Of a stretch of 64,000 nucleotides of DNA, positions 27,104 through 35,775 are shown in pieces. The notes under the pieces are model-generated. The model saw nothing but the letters and a program-made list of their open reading frames with translations. It made no database searches and was not told where the DNA came from. The stretch comes from Flavihumibacter rivuli (lineage in GTDB: Bacteria > Bacteroidota > Bacteroidia > Chitinophagales > Chitinophagaceae), in the NCBI RefSeq assembly GCF_018595685.2, contig NZ_CP092334.1, forward strand, positions 4,058,001-4,122,000, written 5' to 3'. A program made the translations under genes and the position numbers. Every line of letters begins with the position of its first letter. Position 1 is the stretch's first letter.

Positions 27104-28129
27104 TTATGGTTGCCTGTGTTCTATTTTATCATAAAACCCTCCATACACTACTGATTTTACTCCTTCTTCCTTGAAGAAATCGCCGGGGAATCCCAGTTCA
27201 ATGTCACTTACGGCATCCAATTGCGCAATCTGCTCTGGGCTGAGTTCAAAATAGATCGCTTTAAGGTTCTCTTCGAGTTGCGAAAGTTTTGTTGCCCCTA
27301 CGATGGGTATGGAGGAAAATCCGCGCTGCATGGTCCATTTCAATGCAACATGTGATTCCGGAACACCAGTTTGCTCCGAGATCTCCATCACTTTCCGGGT
27401 AATGCCAACGCTTCTTTCATTCAATCGCTTGCTTCCATCAGGGATCCTCCCCCTGTCACCCTTCAGGTATTTGCCGGTTAGCGCGCCTCCAGCCAGGGGT
27501 GCCCAGGGTGTAACGGTCATGCCATAGTGTTTGGCCATTGGGATCAATTCCCTTTCCGGGGTTCGCTGCAAAAGGCTGTACTCCACCTGCAGGGCCACAA
27601 ACTGGCTCCATCCCATCAGTTCTGCAAGGGTATTGCCGCGACTAATGATCCAGGCCGGTGTATCGCTGATGGCAATATAGTTGACCTTTCCCTGCCTTAC
27701 CAGGTCATCCAATCCGCGCATCACTTCATCTATCGTGGTAAGGTTATCCCAGATATGCAGGTAAAGGAGGTCGATATAGTCCGTATTCAATCGCTTCAGG
27801 CTTTGCTCCACACTGCGCATCATATTCTTACGGTTATTGCCGGAAGCATTCGGGTTGGTAAGGTTGTCGAACAGGCTATACTTGGTAGCAACTACAAAGT
27901 AATCCCTGTCATGGGCGGTCATGAACTCCCCAATGATCTTTTCACTGGTTCCTTCGGTATAACGGTTAGCCGTATCCAGGAAATTTCCTCCCGCCGCAGC
28001 ATAGGCTTCAAGAATCTTGAATGAGGTCTCCTTGTCCGCACCCCATTTCCACTCCTGCCCAAAGCCCATGGTGCCAAGGGAGAGTTCCGAAACCTTGAGT
28101 CCTGATTTTCCTAAAAGTTTATATCGCAT
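27104..28129 (-). CDS. Aldo/keto reductase
   Basis: This 341-residue cytoplasmic NAD(P)H-dependent oxidoreductase has the AKR barrel. The catalytic tetrad is visible as Asp52, Tyr57, Lys83 and His125 (LDTANRY, ATKYS, LYLHIWD). The C-terminal VGATKLSQLEENL segment belongs to the cofactor-binding region. The sequence resembles the AKR family of YhdN/PLP-reductase-like enzymes; the substrate is unknown. A 19-base inverted repeat 9 bases upstream of the start suggests repressor control, and a MarR gene ends 203 bases upstream on the same strand. Confidence 0.93.
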   Translation of the reverse strand: MRYKLLGKSGLKVSELSLGTMGFGQEWKWGADKETSFKILEAYAAAGGNFLDTANRYTEGTSEKIIGEFMTAHDRDYFVVATKYSLFDNLTNPNASGNNRKNMMRSVEQSLKRLNTDYIDLLYLHIWDNLTTIDEVMRGLDDLVRQGKVNYIAISDTPAWIISRGNTLAELMGWSQFVALQVEYSLLQRTPERELIPMAKHYGMTVTPWAPLAGGALTGKYLKGDRGRIPDGSKRLNERSVGITRKVMEISEQTGVPESHVALKWTMQRGFSSIPIVGATKLSQLEENLKAIYFELSPEQIAQLDAVSDIELGFPGDFFKEEGVKSVVYGGFYDKIEHRQP

Positions 28130-28137
28130 ATCATTGA

Positions 28138-28156
28138 ATTGTTTGTTTTAAACAAT
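28138..28156. promoter_or_regulatory. Candidate operator upstream of the aldo/keto reductase
   Basis: ATTGTTT-GTTTT-AAACAAT, a perfect 7-bp inverted repeat, lies 9 bases before the ATG at 28129. It would overlap the ribosome-binding region or the transcription start. The adjacent MarR protein is a possible binder; this is inference. Confidence 0.45.
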
Positions 28157-28332
28157 AAAGAGAAGAACTGGTTGACCAAATGTTCTGCATTGTTGACCTT
28201 GCACTGTTGGCGACAAATCATCGTTCAGTTTTTTCGATCATAAGGAAGACCTTCAGCCCATGCTATCCATAGCATTACCTCTTACAGAAGTAAGTCCCGG
28301 GTGCTGATCCTAGAATGGAAAGGTTTTGTCCC

Positions 28333-28761
28333 TCAGGGATTAAGTTTATCAGTGATGCGGTTAATGTTTTGAACCAACCGGGCGCTTTCTTCTGCCCCAA
28401 GGATGGAAGCATAAGTGTGATGGAAATGTTCAGCGCATTCCTTCAGCGCCGACCGAATGTCCTTTCCAGCACTGGTAGGGAAAACATTGGTAATTTTCCC
28501 TTCAGTCGTCCTGACCACGAGTTTTCTTTCTTCCAGTTTTTCGATCAGGCGGGTGACCGTGCTTGGGCTTAATTGCAGTTCGTCGGCAAGGGTACCCGGC
28601 TGGATACCGGGTTCCTCAATTACCAGCATCAGGAGGTAACCGTGGCTAGGGGAAAGTCCAACCTTCTTCCAGCTTTCCAGTGCCAGCTTCTCCATCTTCC
28701 TGGCAAGGGCGCTGCTGGCGAAATACATGCACTGGCAATATTTACTTTCTGAAGTCTTCAC
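28333..28761 (-). CDS. MarR-family transcriptional regulator
   Basis: This 142-residue winged-helix repressor shows the recognition region LADELQLSPSTVTRLIEKLEERKLV and the wing RTTEGKITNVFPTSAG. GTG at 28761 is the chosen start because it keeps the N-terminal CQCMYFASSALAR segment; the two cysteines (C-x-C) could sense oxidation, as in some MarR proteins. It is divergent from a small transporter gene and upstream of an aldo/keto reductase on its own strand, so it may regulate both. Ligand unknown. Confidence 0.92.
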   Translation of the reverse strand: MKTSESKYCQCMYFASSALARKMEKLALESWKKVGLSPSHGYLLMLVIEEPGIQPGTLADELQLSPSTVTRLIEKLEERKLVVRTTEGKITNVFPTSAGKDIRSALKECAEHFHHTYASILGAEESARLVQNINRITDKLNP

Positions 28762-28777
28762 GTTAACAAAGATATGC

Positions 28778-28789
28778 CAAATATATTTG
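28778..28789. promoter_or_regulatory. Palindromic double -7 element / MarR operator candidate
   Basis: CAAATATATTTG is a perfect 12-base palindrome. It contains TATATTTG on both strands, matching the Bacteroidota TAnnTTTG -7 element toward the transporter (28782-28789) and toward marR (28785-28778). A second inverted repeat, GCAAA/TTTGC, lies at 28795-28808. Confidence 0.55.
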
Positions 28790-28844
28790 TATATGCAAAC
28801 AAATTTGCTGCCTTTAGCCCCTAGTTTTGCTAAAATTTTGTAGG

Positions 28845-29288
28845 ATGAAATGGACGATGGCTTTGGCTACTTTGGTTGTGGGGGCTTTGATTCCCATCCA
28901 GGCTTTGTTGAATTCCAAGATGGGCAAACTGACAGGCGGACCGGTAATGGGGGCCCTGGTATCGTTCACAGTTGGCTTGGTATGCCTTCTTTCACTGGTA
29001 ATGGTTAGTCAGCCCTATACCTTCAGGCAGTTGGGAAATATTGGGCAGGCGCCCTGGTATGCCTGGCTGGGCGGTGTGATCGGGGCGATCTTCGTTGGGT
29101 ATATAACCTGGGCTAACCAGAAACTTGGAGTAGGGTTCACTTTTGCTTTGGTGGTTACTGGACAACTGGTTGCTTCACTTGTATTGGACCATTATGGATG
29201 GCTGGGGGCCCCATTGCGGCAGATAACGCTGGAAAAGATTATTGGTGTAATATTGATCATTGCCGGAGTGGTATTGGTGAAGAAATAA
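28845..29288 (+). CDS. DMT-superfamily small transporter (YdcZ-type)
   Basis: This 147-residue membrane protein has five hydrophobic helices and a YdcZ/DMT pattern ([22 protein letters not shown], then [26 protein letters not shown]). The ATG at 28845 is chosen since it begins directly with the first helix. It is divergent from marR and separated from ruvB by only 8 bases, so it may be co-transcribed with ruvB. The family exports small metabolites or drugs; the substrate here is unknown. Confidence 0.85.
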   Translation: MKWTMALATLVVGALIPIQALLNSKMGKLTGGPVMGALVSFTVGLVCLLSLVMVSQPYTFRQLGNIGQAPWYAWLGGVIGAIFVGYITWANQKLGVGFTFALVVTGQLVASLVLDHYGWLGAPLRQITLEKIIGVILIIAGVVLVKK

Positions 29289-29296
29289 AGTCATTC

Positions 29297-30328
29297 ATGT
29301 TGAATCAAAACTTGCATCCAGATAAGGAATCGATGGGCTCCAATGAGAAGGAGTTCGAGAATAGCCTTCGCCCGAAGGAGATCAGTGATTTCTCTGGTCA
29401 GCCACAGATCATCGAGAACCTTAAGATATTTATCAAGGCGGCTAAGATCAGGGGCGAAGCCCTTGACCATGTGCTGTTTCACGGTCCCCCGGGTTTGGGA
29501 AAGACCACCTTGTCAAGGATCGTTGCCAACGAGATGGGCGTGAATATCAGGGAGACATCGGGGCCTGTGATCGAAAAGCCCGGTGACCTTGCCGGATTGC
29601 TGACCAACCTCGAACCCAATGATGTCCTCTTCATTGACGAGATCCATCGCCTGAGTACTGTAGTGGAAGAATACCTTTATGCTGCCATGGAGGATTTCAG
29701 GATCGATATCATGATCGATAGCGGGCCAAATGCAAGGAGCATACAGATCAACCTCAATCCCTTTACCCTGATCGGTGCCACTACCAGGAGCGGCTTGCTT
29801 ACGGCGCCATTGCTGTCGCGATTCGCCATTAAGTCGAGGCTGGAGTATTACCAGTCTGGAACCTTGCAGAAGATCATTGAAAGGTCAGCTGGTCTCCTGA
29901 ATGCGCCGATCACTACCGATGCTGCCGGTGAAATTGCCAGGCGAAGCAGGGGTACTCCCCGTATTGCCAATGGCTTGTTGCGAAGGGTACGTGATTTTGC
30001 CATGGTCCTGAACGATAGCCAGATTGACTTGGGCATCACCCAGCACGCACTTAAGGCGCTGAATGTAGATGAGCATGGACTGGATGAAATGGATAACCGC
30101 ATTCTTGCTACGATCATTGATAAATTCAAGGGTGGTCCGGTAGGGATCACCACCATTGCCACTGCTGTTGGGGAAGAAGCGGGTACCCTTGAAGAAGTAT
30201 ATGAGCCATTCCTGATCCAGGAGGGATTTATTCAACGCACCCCAAGGGGAAGGGAAGTGACAGCGAAAGCTTATGAACACCTGGGTAAAAAACCAGCCGG
30301 CAAGGGGGGAGAAAACCTTTTGTTTTGA
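29297..30328 (+). CDS. ruvB: Holliday junction branch-migration ATPase RuvB
   Basis: This 343-residue AAA+ motor drives RuvA-bound Holliday junctions during recombination. Walker A GPPGLGKT is at 63-70 and Walker B FIDEIH at 112-117, with sensor-1 GATTRSG and the C-terminal winged helix ([17 protein letters not shown]) intact. The ATG at 29297 gives the usual family length; earlier in-frame starts lie inside the preceding transporter gene. It begins 8 bases after that gene, and a strong terminator follows. No ruvA or ruvC is in the window. Confidence 0.98.
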   Translation: MLNQNLHPDKESMGSNEKEFENSLRPKEISDFSGQPQIIENLKIFIKAAKIRGEALDHVLFHGPPGLGKTTLSRIVANEMGVNIRETSGPVIEKPGDLAGLLTNLEPNDVLFIDEIHRLSTVVEEYLYAAMEDFRIDIMIDSGPNARSIQINLNPFTLIGATTRSGLLTAPLLSRFAIKSRLEYYQSGTLQKIIERSAGLLNAPITTDAAGEIARRSRGTPRIANGLLRRVRDFAMVLNDSQIDLGITQHALKALNVDEHGLDEMDNRILATIIDKFKGGPVGITTIATAVGEEAGTLEEVYEPFLIQEGFIQRTPRGREVTAKAYEHLGKKPAGKGGENLLF

Positions 30329-30334
30329 GGATAG

Positions 30335-30365
30335 AAAAAAGCGGGCAACAAAGCCCGCTTTTTTT
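30335..30365 (+). terminator. Terminator after ruvB
   Basis: AAAAAAGCGGGC and GCCCGCTTTTTT arms around a 6-base loop, 6 bases after the stop. The run of A before and T after makes it usable from both sides, including by the converging small membrane-protein gene. Confidence 0.9.
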
Positions 30366-30379
30366 ATGCATTCATCAAA

Positions 30380-30673
30380 TCAAATCCTTCTCAGCCAAAC
30401 CAGGTCCCTGATCACCCATAGCAGGTTCATCCGGTGCTGCAGGACCTTCCTGAACCGGTTAAGCAACAAGACGGCTATCAACAGGAGCGGAAAACCAATG
30501 AAAAGGATTCCGCCTATTCCTCCATAGATCAGGACGCTGCTTGTCGGGAGGGAGAGGTCGAAAGCCCAGTTGACCAATGCGGTGAACAACATGCCAGTGA
30601 CCATGGTCCAAAAACTTACAAAAAGGATGGCCAGGTTACGGAAAATCTTCAACATATGTACTTCAGGTTTCAT
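30380..30673 (-). CDS. Small membrane protein of unknown function
   Basis: This 97-residue protein has two long hydrophobic segments (about 13-36 and 46-70) followed by a strongly basic C-terminus (RFRKVLQHR, then LVWLRRI). The start at 30673 is chosen; a second ATG seven codons in (MLKIFRN) is equally plausible. A terminator lies between it and the upstream response-regulator gene, so it probably has its own promoter. I recognise no domain. Confidence 0.6.
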   Translation of the reverse strand: MKPEVHMLKIFRNLAILFVSFWTMVTGMLFTALVNWAFDLSLPTSSVLIYGGIGGILFIGFPLLLIAVLLLNRFRKVLQHRMNLLWVIRDLVWLRRI

Positions 30674-30675
30674 TA

Positions 30676-30710
30676 ATTAAAAAAGCCAATGTTGGAATAA
30701 CATTGGCTTT
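30676..30710 (-). terminator. Terminator after the response-regulator gene
   Basis: AAAGCCAATGTT and AACATTGGCTTT are perfect 12-base arms; on the minus strand they are followed by a T run. It lies 22 bases past the regulator stop. Confidence 0.88.
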
Positions 30711-30732
30711 GGCAAAAGACAGACGATTATTT

Positions 30733-31437
30733 TCAGGCATTGGTTGGCACCACCAGGCGGAAACCATTGCCATGGATATTGACGATCTCGATGGAGCTGT
30801 CTTCCTTCAAGTATTTCCTCAGTTTGGCAATGTACACATCCATGCTCCTGCCATTGAAATAGGTGTCGCTGCCCCAGATCTTTTTCAGGGCCTGCTCGCG
30901 GGGAAGGAGGTCATTCATGTGCTCGCAAAGCATTTTAAGCAACTCGTTTTCCTTGGGTGACAGGGTTTGGGTCTGGCCTCCATGGCTGAGTTCGCGCAAC
31001 TTTGGGTTGAAGTGGAAGGAACCAAGGTCAAACTCCTTGTTCTCTACTTCCTTGTTCAATTCCTCATTGCGCTTGAGGATAGCTTTGATCTTCATCAACA
31101 GCACCTCACTGTCAAAAGGCTTGGTGATATAGTCATCTGCGCCCAGTTTATAACCCTGGATAATATCTTCCTTCATGGTCTTGGCACTCAGGAAGAACAG
31201 GGGAATATCCGGATCTATATCACGGATCTCTTCTGCCAGGGTAAAGCCGTCCATATTGGGCATCATTACGTCCAGCAGGCAGAGATCGAACTTTTCGCGT
31301 TGGAATGCGGCAAGGCCCAAACGGCCATCCCTTTCGAGAACCACATCAAAATCGTTCAGCTCAAGATAATTCTTCAATACCAGTCCAAGATTCTGATCGT
31401 CTTCGCACAACAGTATTTTAGCTTTCTTTTCATCCAT
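30733..31437 (-). CDS. OmpR/PhoB-type response regulator (RprY-like)
   Basis: This 234-residue two-component regulator has a receiver domain at 7-120 with phospho-acceptor Asp56 (LCLLDVMMP), acidic pocket Glu12-Asp13, Lys106 in ITKPF, and a C-terminal winged-helix DNA-binding domain (LSPKENELLKMLCEH, then MDVYIAKLRKYL, then HGNGFRL). The receiver and length resemble RprY of Bacteroides. No histidine kinase gene is adjacent on either side, so its partner must be encoded elsewhere. Confidence 0.93.
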   Translation of the reverse strand: MDEKKAKILLCEDDQNLGLVLKNYLELNDFDVVLERDGRLGLAAFQREKFDLCLLDVMMPNMDGFTLAEEIRDIDPDIPLFFLSAKTMKEDIIQGYKLGADDYITKPFDSEVLLMKIKAILKRNEELNKEVENKEFDLGSFHFNPKLRELSHGGQTQTLSPKENELLKMLCEHMNDLLPREQALKKIWGSDTYFNGRSMDVYIAKLRKYLKEDSSIEIVNIHGNGFRLVVPTNA

Positions 31438-31603
31438 AGCTTGAGTATTTATTAGGATAAAATAAAATTAAATCATTTCAGCAGCCCCGCCAACGGTGAC
31501 TAATATTTTGTTAAAGCGGCCTGGGCGGTCCGGATGGGCAGTAAGCCGGACCGGGGAAAGGACAGGAATAAGGCCTGTTAACTCTAGAAAAGGATCAGGT
31601 AAT

Positions 31604-31611
31604 TAAATTTG
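31604..31611 (+). promoter_or_regulatory. Candidate -7 element for the GroES-like gene
   Basis: TAAATTTG matches TAnnTTTG and lies 20 bases before the ATG at 31632. An ACAGG/CCTGT inverted repeat at 31563-31578 lies upstream. Confidence 0.45.
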
Positions 31612-31631
31612 CACCTTCAACCTATTGAATT

Positions 31632-32003
31632 ATGCATATCACACCCGATAACAGACTGAAGAAGCTGATCGTAATTGGCGACAGGGTTTTGATCCGCCCC
31701 TCCAGGCCCAATGAAAAGACTGAAAGTGGTTTGTACCTTCCTCCCGGGGTCCAGGAAAGGGAGAAAGTACAGCAGGGATATGTTATAAGGACCGGTCCCG
31801 GTTATGCCATTCCCACCCCGCCAGAGGATGAAAGCTGGAAGCAGCCCGAAGAACAGGTGAAATATATTCCCTTACAGGCAAAAGAAGGGGACCTCGCTAT
31901 TTTCCTGCTGAGTGGCGCAACTGAAGTGATGTATGAAGGGGAGAAATATTTTATCGTCCCGCAAAGCGCGATCCTGATGCTGGAGCGTGAGGAAGAACTC
32001 TAA
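31632..32003 (+). CDS. GroES-like co-chaperonin family protein
   Basis: This 123-residue protein has the Cpn10 fold signature at the N-terminus (LIVIGDRVLIRPSRPNEKTESGLYLPP) and C-terminal strands (EGEKYFIVPQSAILMLE). It is about 25 residues longer than classical GroES because of an insert rich in Pro, Glu and Trp (about 60-80), and no groEL lies beside it. It is therefore probably a divergent, stand-alone GroES paralog rather than the main co-chaperonin. Its role with GroEL is unknown. Confidence 0.85.
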   Translation: MHITPDNRLKKLIVIGDRVLIRPSRPNEKTESGLYLPPGVQEREKVQQGYVIRTGPGYAIPTPPEDESWKQPEEQVKYIPLQAKEGDLAIFLLSGATEVMYEGEKYFIVPQSAILMLEREEEL

Positions 32004-32023
32004 ACATCCAAAAAGATTGGGAG

Positions 32024-32054
32024 GGCTGTCATCTTTATGAAGACAGCCTTTTTT
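32024..32054 (+). terminator. Terminator after the GroES-like gene
   Basis: GGCTGTC and GACAGCC arms with an 11-base loop, followed by a run of six T. Confidence 0.8.
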
Positions 32055-32118
32055 ATTTTCAGGTGAGGAGGGGAATGAATTTTGAAATGCAATAACTTTC
32101 ACAGGTAAACTTGATACT

Positions 32119-33669
32119 ATGGCTGATCAGCAAAAATTCCTGGACACTATAAAGACCGGTTATTCTTTTAAAGGTGATTCCGCAAAAATTGGCGTGGCCA
32201 TACTGGATGGCCAGCCGGTTGCAGGAGCAGATATCCTGTTGCCTCTAAAGACCATGAACAGGCATGGACTTATTGCCGGTGCTACCGGTACGGGTAAGAC
32301 CAAGACCCTCCAGGTTTTGGCGGAAGTGCTTAGCGATAACAGTGTTCCTGTGCTGCTCATGGATATCAAGGGTGACCTGAGTGGAATTGCAGCGGCAGGG
32401 TCAGCAAATGATAAGATCAATGAAAGGTACCAGCATTTAGGCATGAGCTACCAACCCGCTGCCTATCCGGTGGAATTGCTTTCCCTGAGCGACCAGCCCG
32501 GGGTTCGGTTGAGGGCTACAGTTAGTGAGTTTGGGCCCGTGCTGTTAAGCAAGATACTCGGGTTGAATGATACCCAGGCCGGGATTGTTGCCATGATATT
32601 CAAATGGTGCGATGATAGCCAATTGCCCCTGGTCGACCTGAAGGACTTTACCAAGGTATTACAATATGTAAGCAATGAGGGTAAGGCTGAACTGGAAAAA
32701 GATTATGGTAAGATCAGTACCTCCTCAACTGGTACCATCCTGCGAAAGGTGATCGAGTTGCAGCAGCAGGGAGCGGATGTGTTCTTTGGGGAAAAGAGCT
32801 TTGAGGTGGATGACCTGATGCGGATCAGTGATGATGGCCGGGGTGTTATTTCAGTGTTAAGGGTAACAGATCTTCAGGATAGGCCTAAACTTTTCTCCAC
32901 CTTTATGTTGCAGTTGCTCGCTGAGTTGTATGCCTCTTGTCCGGAGGAGGGCGATATGGATAAACCCAAGCTGGTCTTGTTCATTGATGAAGCCCACCTC
33001 ATTTTCCAGGAAGCCAGCGAAGCCTTGCTGCAACAGATCGAGACCATCATCAAATTGATCAGGTCAAAAGGCGTGGGCATATTCTTCTGTACGCAGAACC
33101 CTATGGATGTTCCGGCTGCTGTCCTTGGCCAGCTGGGACTTAAGGTGCAGCATGCATTACGCGCTTTTACTGCGGCAGACAGGAAAGTGATCAAGCAGAC
33201 AGCGGAGAACTACCCTGAAACAGAGTTCTACGATACAGATGCCTTGTTGACCGGTTTGGGAATCGGTGAGGCACTGGTTACCATGCTGAATGAAAAGGGT
33301 ATCCCTACCCCATTGGTGCACACTTTGCTGGTAGCGCCAAGGAGCCGGATGGATATCCTTTCCGATGAGGAGATCAATGCGCTGGTATCGAATAGCAAGC
33401 TGGTCAAGAAATACAACCAGGTAGTGGATAGCGAAAGTGCGTATGAAATGTTGACTGCCAAATTACAGGAAGCAGCAGGCGTGAAAGAGGCTGAAGAGGG
33501 GAAGAAAACAAGCCGCAGCCAAAAGGAAGAAAAGTCAATTCTTGAGGAAATGTTAGATAGTTCCGCGGCCAGGCAGGTAGGCAGGACTGCTGCCAATGTC
33601 ATCACGCGAAGCCTGCTGGGCGCACTGGGATTAGGTGGCCGCAGCAGCAAGAAGCGGAGCCTGTGGTAA
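32119..33669 (+). CDS. HerA-like ATPase (DUF853 helicase family)
   Basis: This 516-residue P-loop ATPase of the HerA/FtsK group has Walker A GATGTGKT at 54-61, Walker B LVLFIDEAH near 290, and a sensor segment FFCTQNPMDVPAAVLGQLG. DUF853 proteins typically act as DNA translocases or helicases of uncertain role. The C-terminal 80 residues are charged (KEAEEGKKTSRSQKEEKS) and end in a glycine/arginine-rich basic tail (GLGGRSSKKRS), which may contact DNA. No NurA nuclease gene lies nearby. Confidence 0.9.
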   Translation: MADQQKFLDTIKTGYSFKGDSAKIGVAILDGQPVAGADILLPLKTMNRHGLIAGATGTGKTKTLQVLAEVLSDNSVPVLLMDIKGDLSGIAAAGSANDKINERYQHLGMSYQPAAYPVELLSLSDQPGVRLRATVSEFGPVLLSKILGLNDTQAGIVAMIFKWCDDSQLPLVDLKDFTKVLQYVSNEGKAELEKDYGKISTSSTGTILRKVIELQQQGADVFFGEKSFEVDDLMRISDDGRGVISVLRVTDLQDRPKLFSTFMLQLLAELYASCPEEGDMDKPKLVLFIDEAHLIFQEASEALLQQIETIIKLIRSKGVGIFFCTQNPMDVPAAVLGQLGLKVQHALRAFTAADRKVIKQTAENYPETEFYDTDALLTGLGIGEALVTMLNEKGIPTPLVHTLLVAPRSRMDILSDEEINALVSNSKLVKKYNQVVDSESAYEMLTAKLQEAAGVKEAEEGKKTSRSQKEEKSILEEMLDSSAARQVGRTAANVITRSLLGALGLGGRSSKKRSLW

Positions 33670-33768
33670 TTGGGGAAGAACACTGTGACAGGTGTCACCA
33701 AAAACCGGTAGCGAGCTTCCTAACTTGGCCAATAATATTCCTCAATTTCAAATAATGGAATAGATCAT

Positions 33769-35775
33769 ATGGACAAAACAGGAAGTCTTCTTGAAAGGTA
33801 TCGCATTTGGTGGCTCGTACTACTGGTGTTTGTGGCGGTCAGTGCCATCAGCAGGACAGCATTGCTGGTTTCTGGATGGCCGGAGGTTTCCCTCCGTCCC
33901 CTGCAATTGTTGGGGGTTTATGGTATAGGGTTGTTCTATGACCTTATTGCCGGCTGGTATTTTGCCCTGCCGGTTTTTTTATTGGTTTGGTTATTACCAG
34001 TCAGGTTTCAACGTAGCAAGTTTGGCCTTGTGTTAATGAAGTCTGTATTGCTTCTCTCCATTTTATTGCTGGTGCTCAACGCGTTTGCCGAGTGGTTCTT
34101 TTGGCAGGAATTCAATGTCCGGTATAATTTTATCGCGGTTGATTATCTTATCTACACAAATGAGGTCTTAGGTAATATCTGGCAGTCCTATAATATCCCA
34201 TTGGTAATAGCAGGCGTCCTACTCCTGACTTTCCTGGTTTGGTTTTTTGTCAGGAAGCGGGTGGTTGCGCCTTCAGGGAAAGTAGGCCCCGTGACCCATA
34301 TCTCTGTATTGTTAATGGTAGTGACCATTGGGCTTGGTGATTTTGTATGGGTAGATGAAGGGCTTCGTAATTTCTCTGATAACAAACTGAACAATGAACT
34401 GGCGGGTAATGGGATGTTCCAGTTTGGAAGCGCTTTTCGTAAGAATGAAATGTCTTACGAGGATTTCTACCCAACTGAAGATACTTCAAAGGTTTTCACA
34501 ACCCTCCATCAATTGCTTCAAACACCAGGGGCGAGGTTTGTTAGTAATGAACCACAGGAATTAGGAAGGTCGATTGAGCCGGCTGGTGCTGGAAGGAAAT
34601 ATAATGTTGTCCTTATCAGCATTGAAAGTTTGAGTGCTGAATACCTGGACTATTTCAAGGAATACCATAATAGGATATATCCCGATTACCTCATAGATGA
34701 GTTGGGTTATGCACCAAAACTTACCCCCAACCTGGATTCCCTGATCAATGAAAGCCTTTTCTTTACCCAGCTTTATGCTTCCGGAACGAGGACTGTAAGG
34801 GGGCTGGAAGCATTAAGTACAGCCCTTCCCCCAACCCCGGGGCAATCTATCGTCAAGCGGTTGCCGACCCGCTCGGGATTGTTCACTTTGGGGTCGGTAT
34901 TAAAGCAGAATGGTTATGATACCAAGTATGTATATGGTGGAAACAGCTTCTTCGATAATATGGGGGATTATTTCGGCAAGAATGGTTATGCAGTAATTGA
35001 TGAAGATGCAATTCCTGAAGATTCGATCCATCATAAAACAGTATGGGGGGTATGCGATGAAGACCTATATGCTTTAGCGGAAAAGGAAATGGCGATAAGT
35101 TATGCTTCAGGTAAGCCTTTTTTCCAGCATATCATGACCGTTTCCCATCACCGGCCTTATACCTACCCGGAAGGTAAGGTGACGGTGCCACCGAAATTTC
35201 AAAGGCGGGAGGGGGCATTACAATATACTGATTATGCAATCGGAAAATTCCTGCAGGCCATGCGCGGGAAGCCATGGTTCAATTCTACCATCTTCGTGAT
35301 CGTAGCTGACCATTGTGCTGATAGCGGAGGCAGGACTGATATGCCCCTTAATAAATACCATATTCCTTGTTGGATCTATGCGCCAGGCATTGTTAAGCCT
35401 GGAAAATTTGAACGCCTGACAAGCCAGATCGACCTTGATCCTACCATCATGGGATTACTGAACCTTCCATATACTTCCAGGTTCTTTGGTTATGATGTAT
35501 TCAAATTGGAACCGGGCAGGGAAAGACTGTTGCTGGTGAATTACCAGGATGTGGCTTATGTGAAGAATGATAAAATGGTTGTGTTGTCTCCCCGGAAGCA
35601 GGTGCGGATGTTCCGGCCAGACTATAGAACTGGTGCGGTTGTTCCTATTCCCAAGGATCCAAAAATGATCGAAGAGGCAATTGCTTATTTTGAGGGGGCA
35701 TCCTATTTATTCAGCCATAACCTGTTTACAGCCAGCGTTCCCAGGCCACAAAGCGTTACTATCGCTTCGAAATAA
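33769..35775 (+). CDS. LTA-synthase-family sulfatase (membrane phosphoglycerol/phosphoethanolamine transferase-like)
   Basis: This 668-residue protein has five predicted membrane helices in the first 200 residues (about 15-33, 45-75, 84-105, 140-163, 172-190) and a C-terminal alkaline-phosphatase/sulfatase domain facing the periplasm. Metal and catalytic motifs visible are VVLISIESLS, the threonine motif SGTRTVRG and VADHC. Family members move phosphoglycerol or similar head groups onto envelope glycans or lipids. The substrate in this diderm is unknown. The 3' end overlaps the converging recQ gene by 17 bases. Confidence 0.9.
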   Translation: MDKTGSLLERYRIWWLVLLVFVAVSAISRTALLVSGWPEVSLRPLQLLGVYGIGLFYDLIAGWYFALPVFLLVWLLPVRFQRSKFGLVLMKSVLLLSILLLVLNAFAEWFFWQEFNVRYNFIAVDYLIYTNEVLGNIWQSYNIPLVIAGVLLLTFLVWFFVRKRVVAPSGKVGPVTHISVLLMVVTIGLGDFVWVDEGLRNFSDNKLNNELAGNGMFQFGSAFRKNEMSYEDFYPTEDTSKVFTTLHQLLQTPGARFVSNEPQELGRSIEPAGAGRKYNVVLISIESLSAEYLDYFKEYHNRIYPDYLIDELGYAPKLTPNLDSLINESLFFTQLYASGTRTVRGLEALSTALPPTPGQSIVKRLPTRSGLFTLGSVLKQNGYDTKYVYGGNSFFDNMGDYFGKNGYAVIDEDAIPEDSIHHKTVWGVCDEDLYALAEKEMAISYASGKPFFQHIMTVSHHRPYTYPEGKVTVPPKFQRREGALQYTDYAIGKFLQAMRGKPWFNSTIFVIVADHCADSGGRTDMPLNKYHIPCWIYAPGIVKPGKFERLTSQIDLDPTIMGLLNLPYTSRFFGYDVFKLEPGRERLLLVNYQDVAYVKNDKMVVLSPRKQVRMFRPDYRTGAVVPIPKDPKMIEEAIAYFEGASYLFSHNLFTASVPRPQSVTIASK

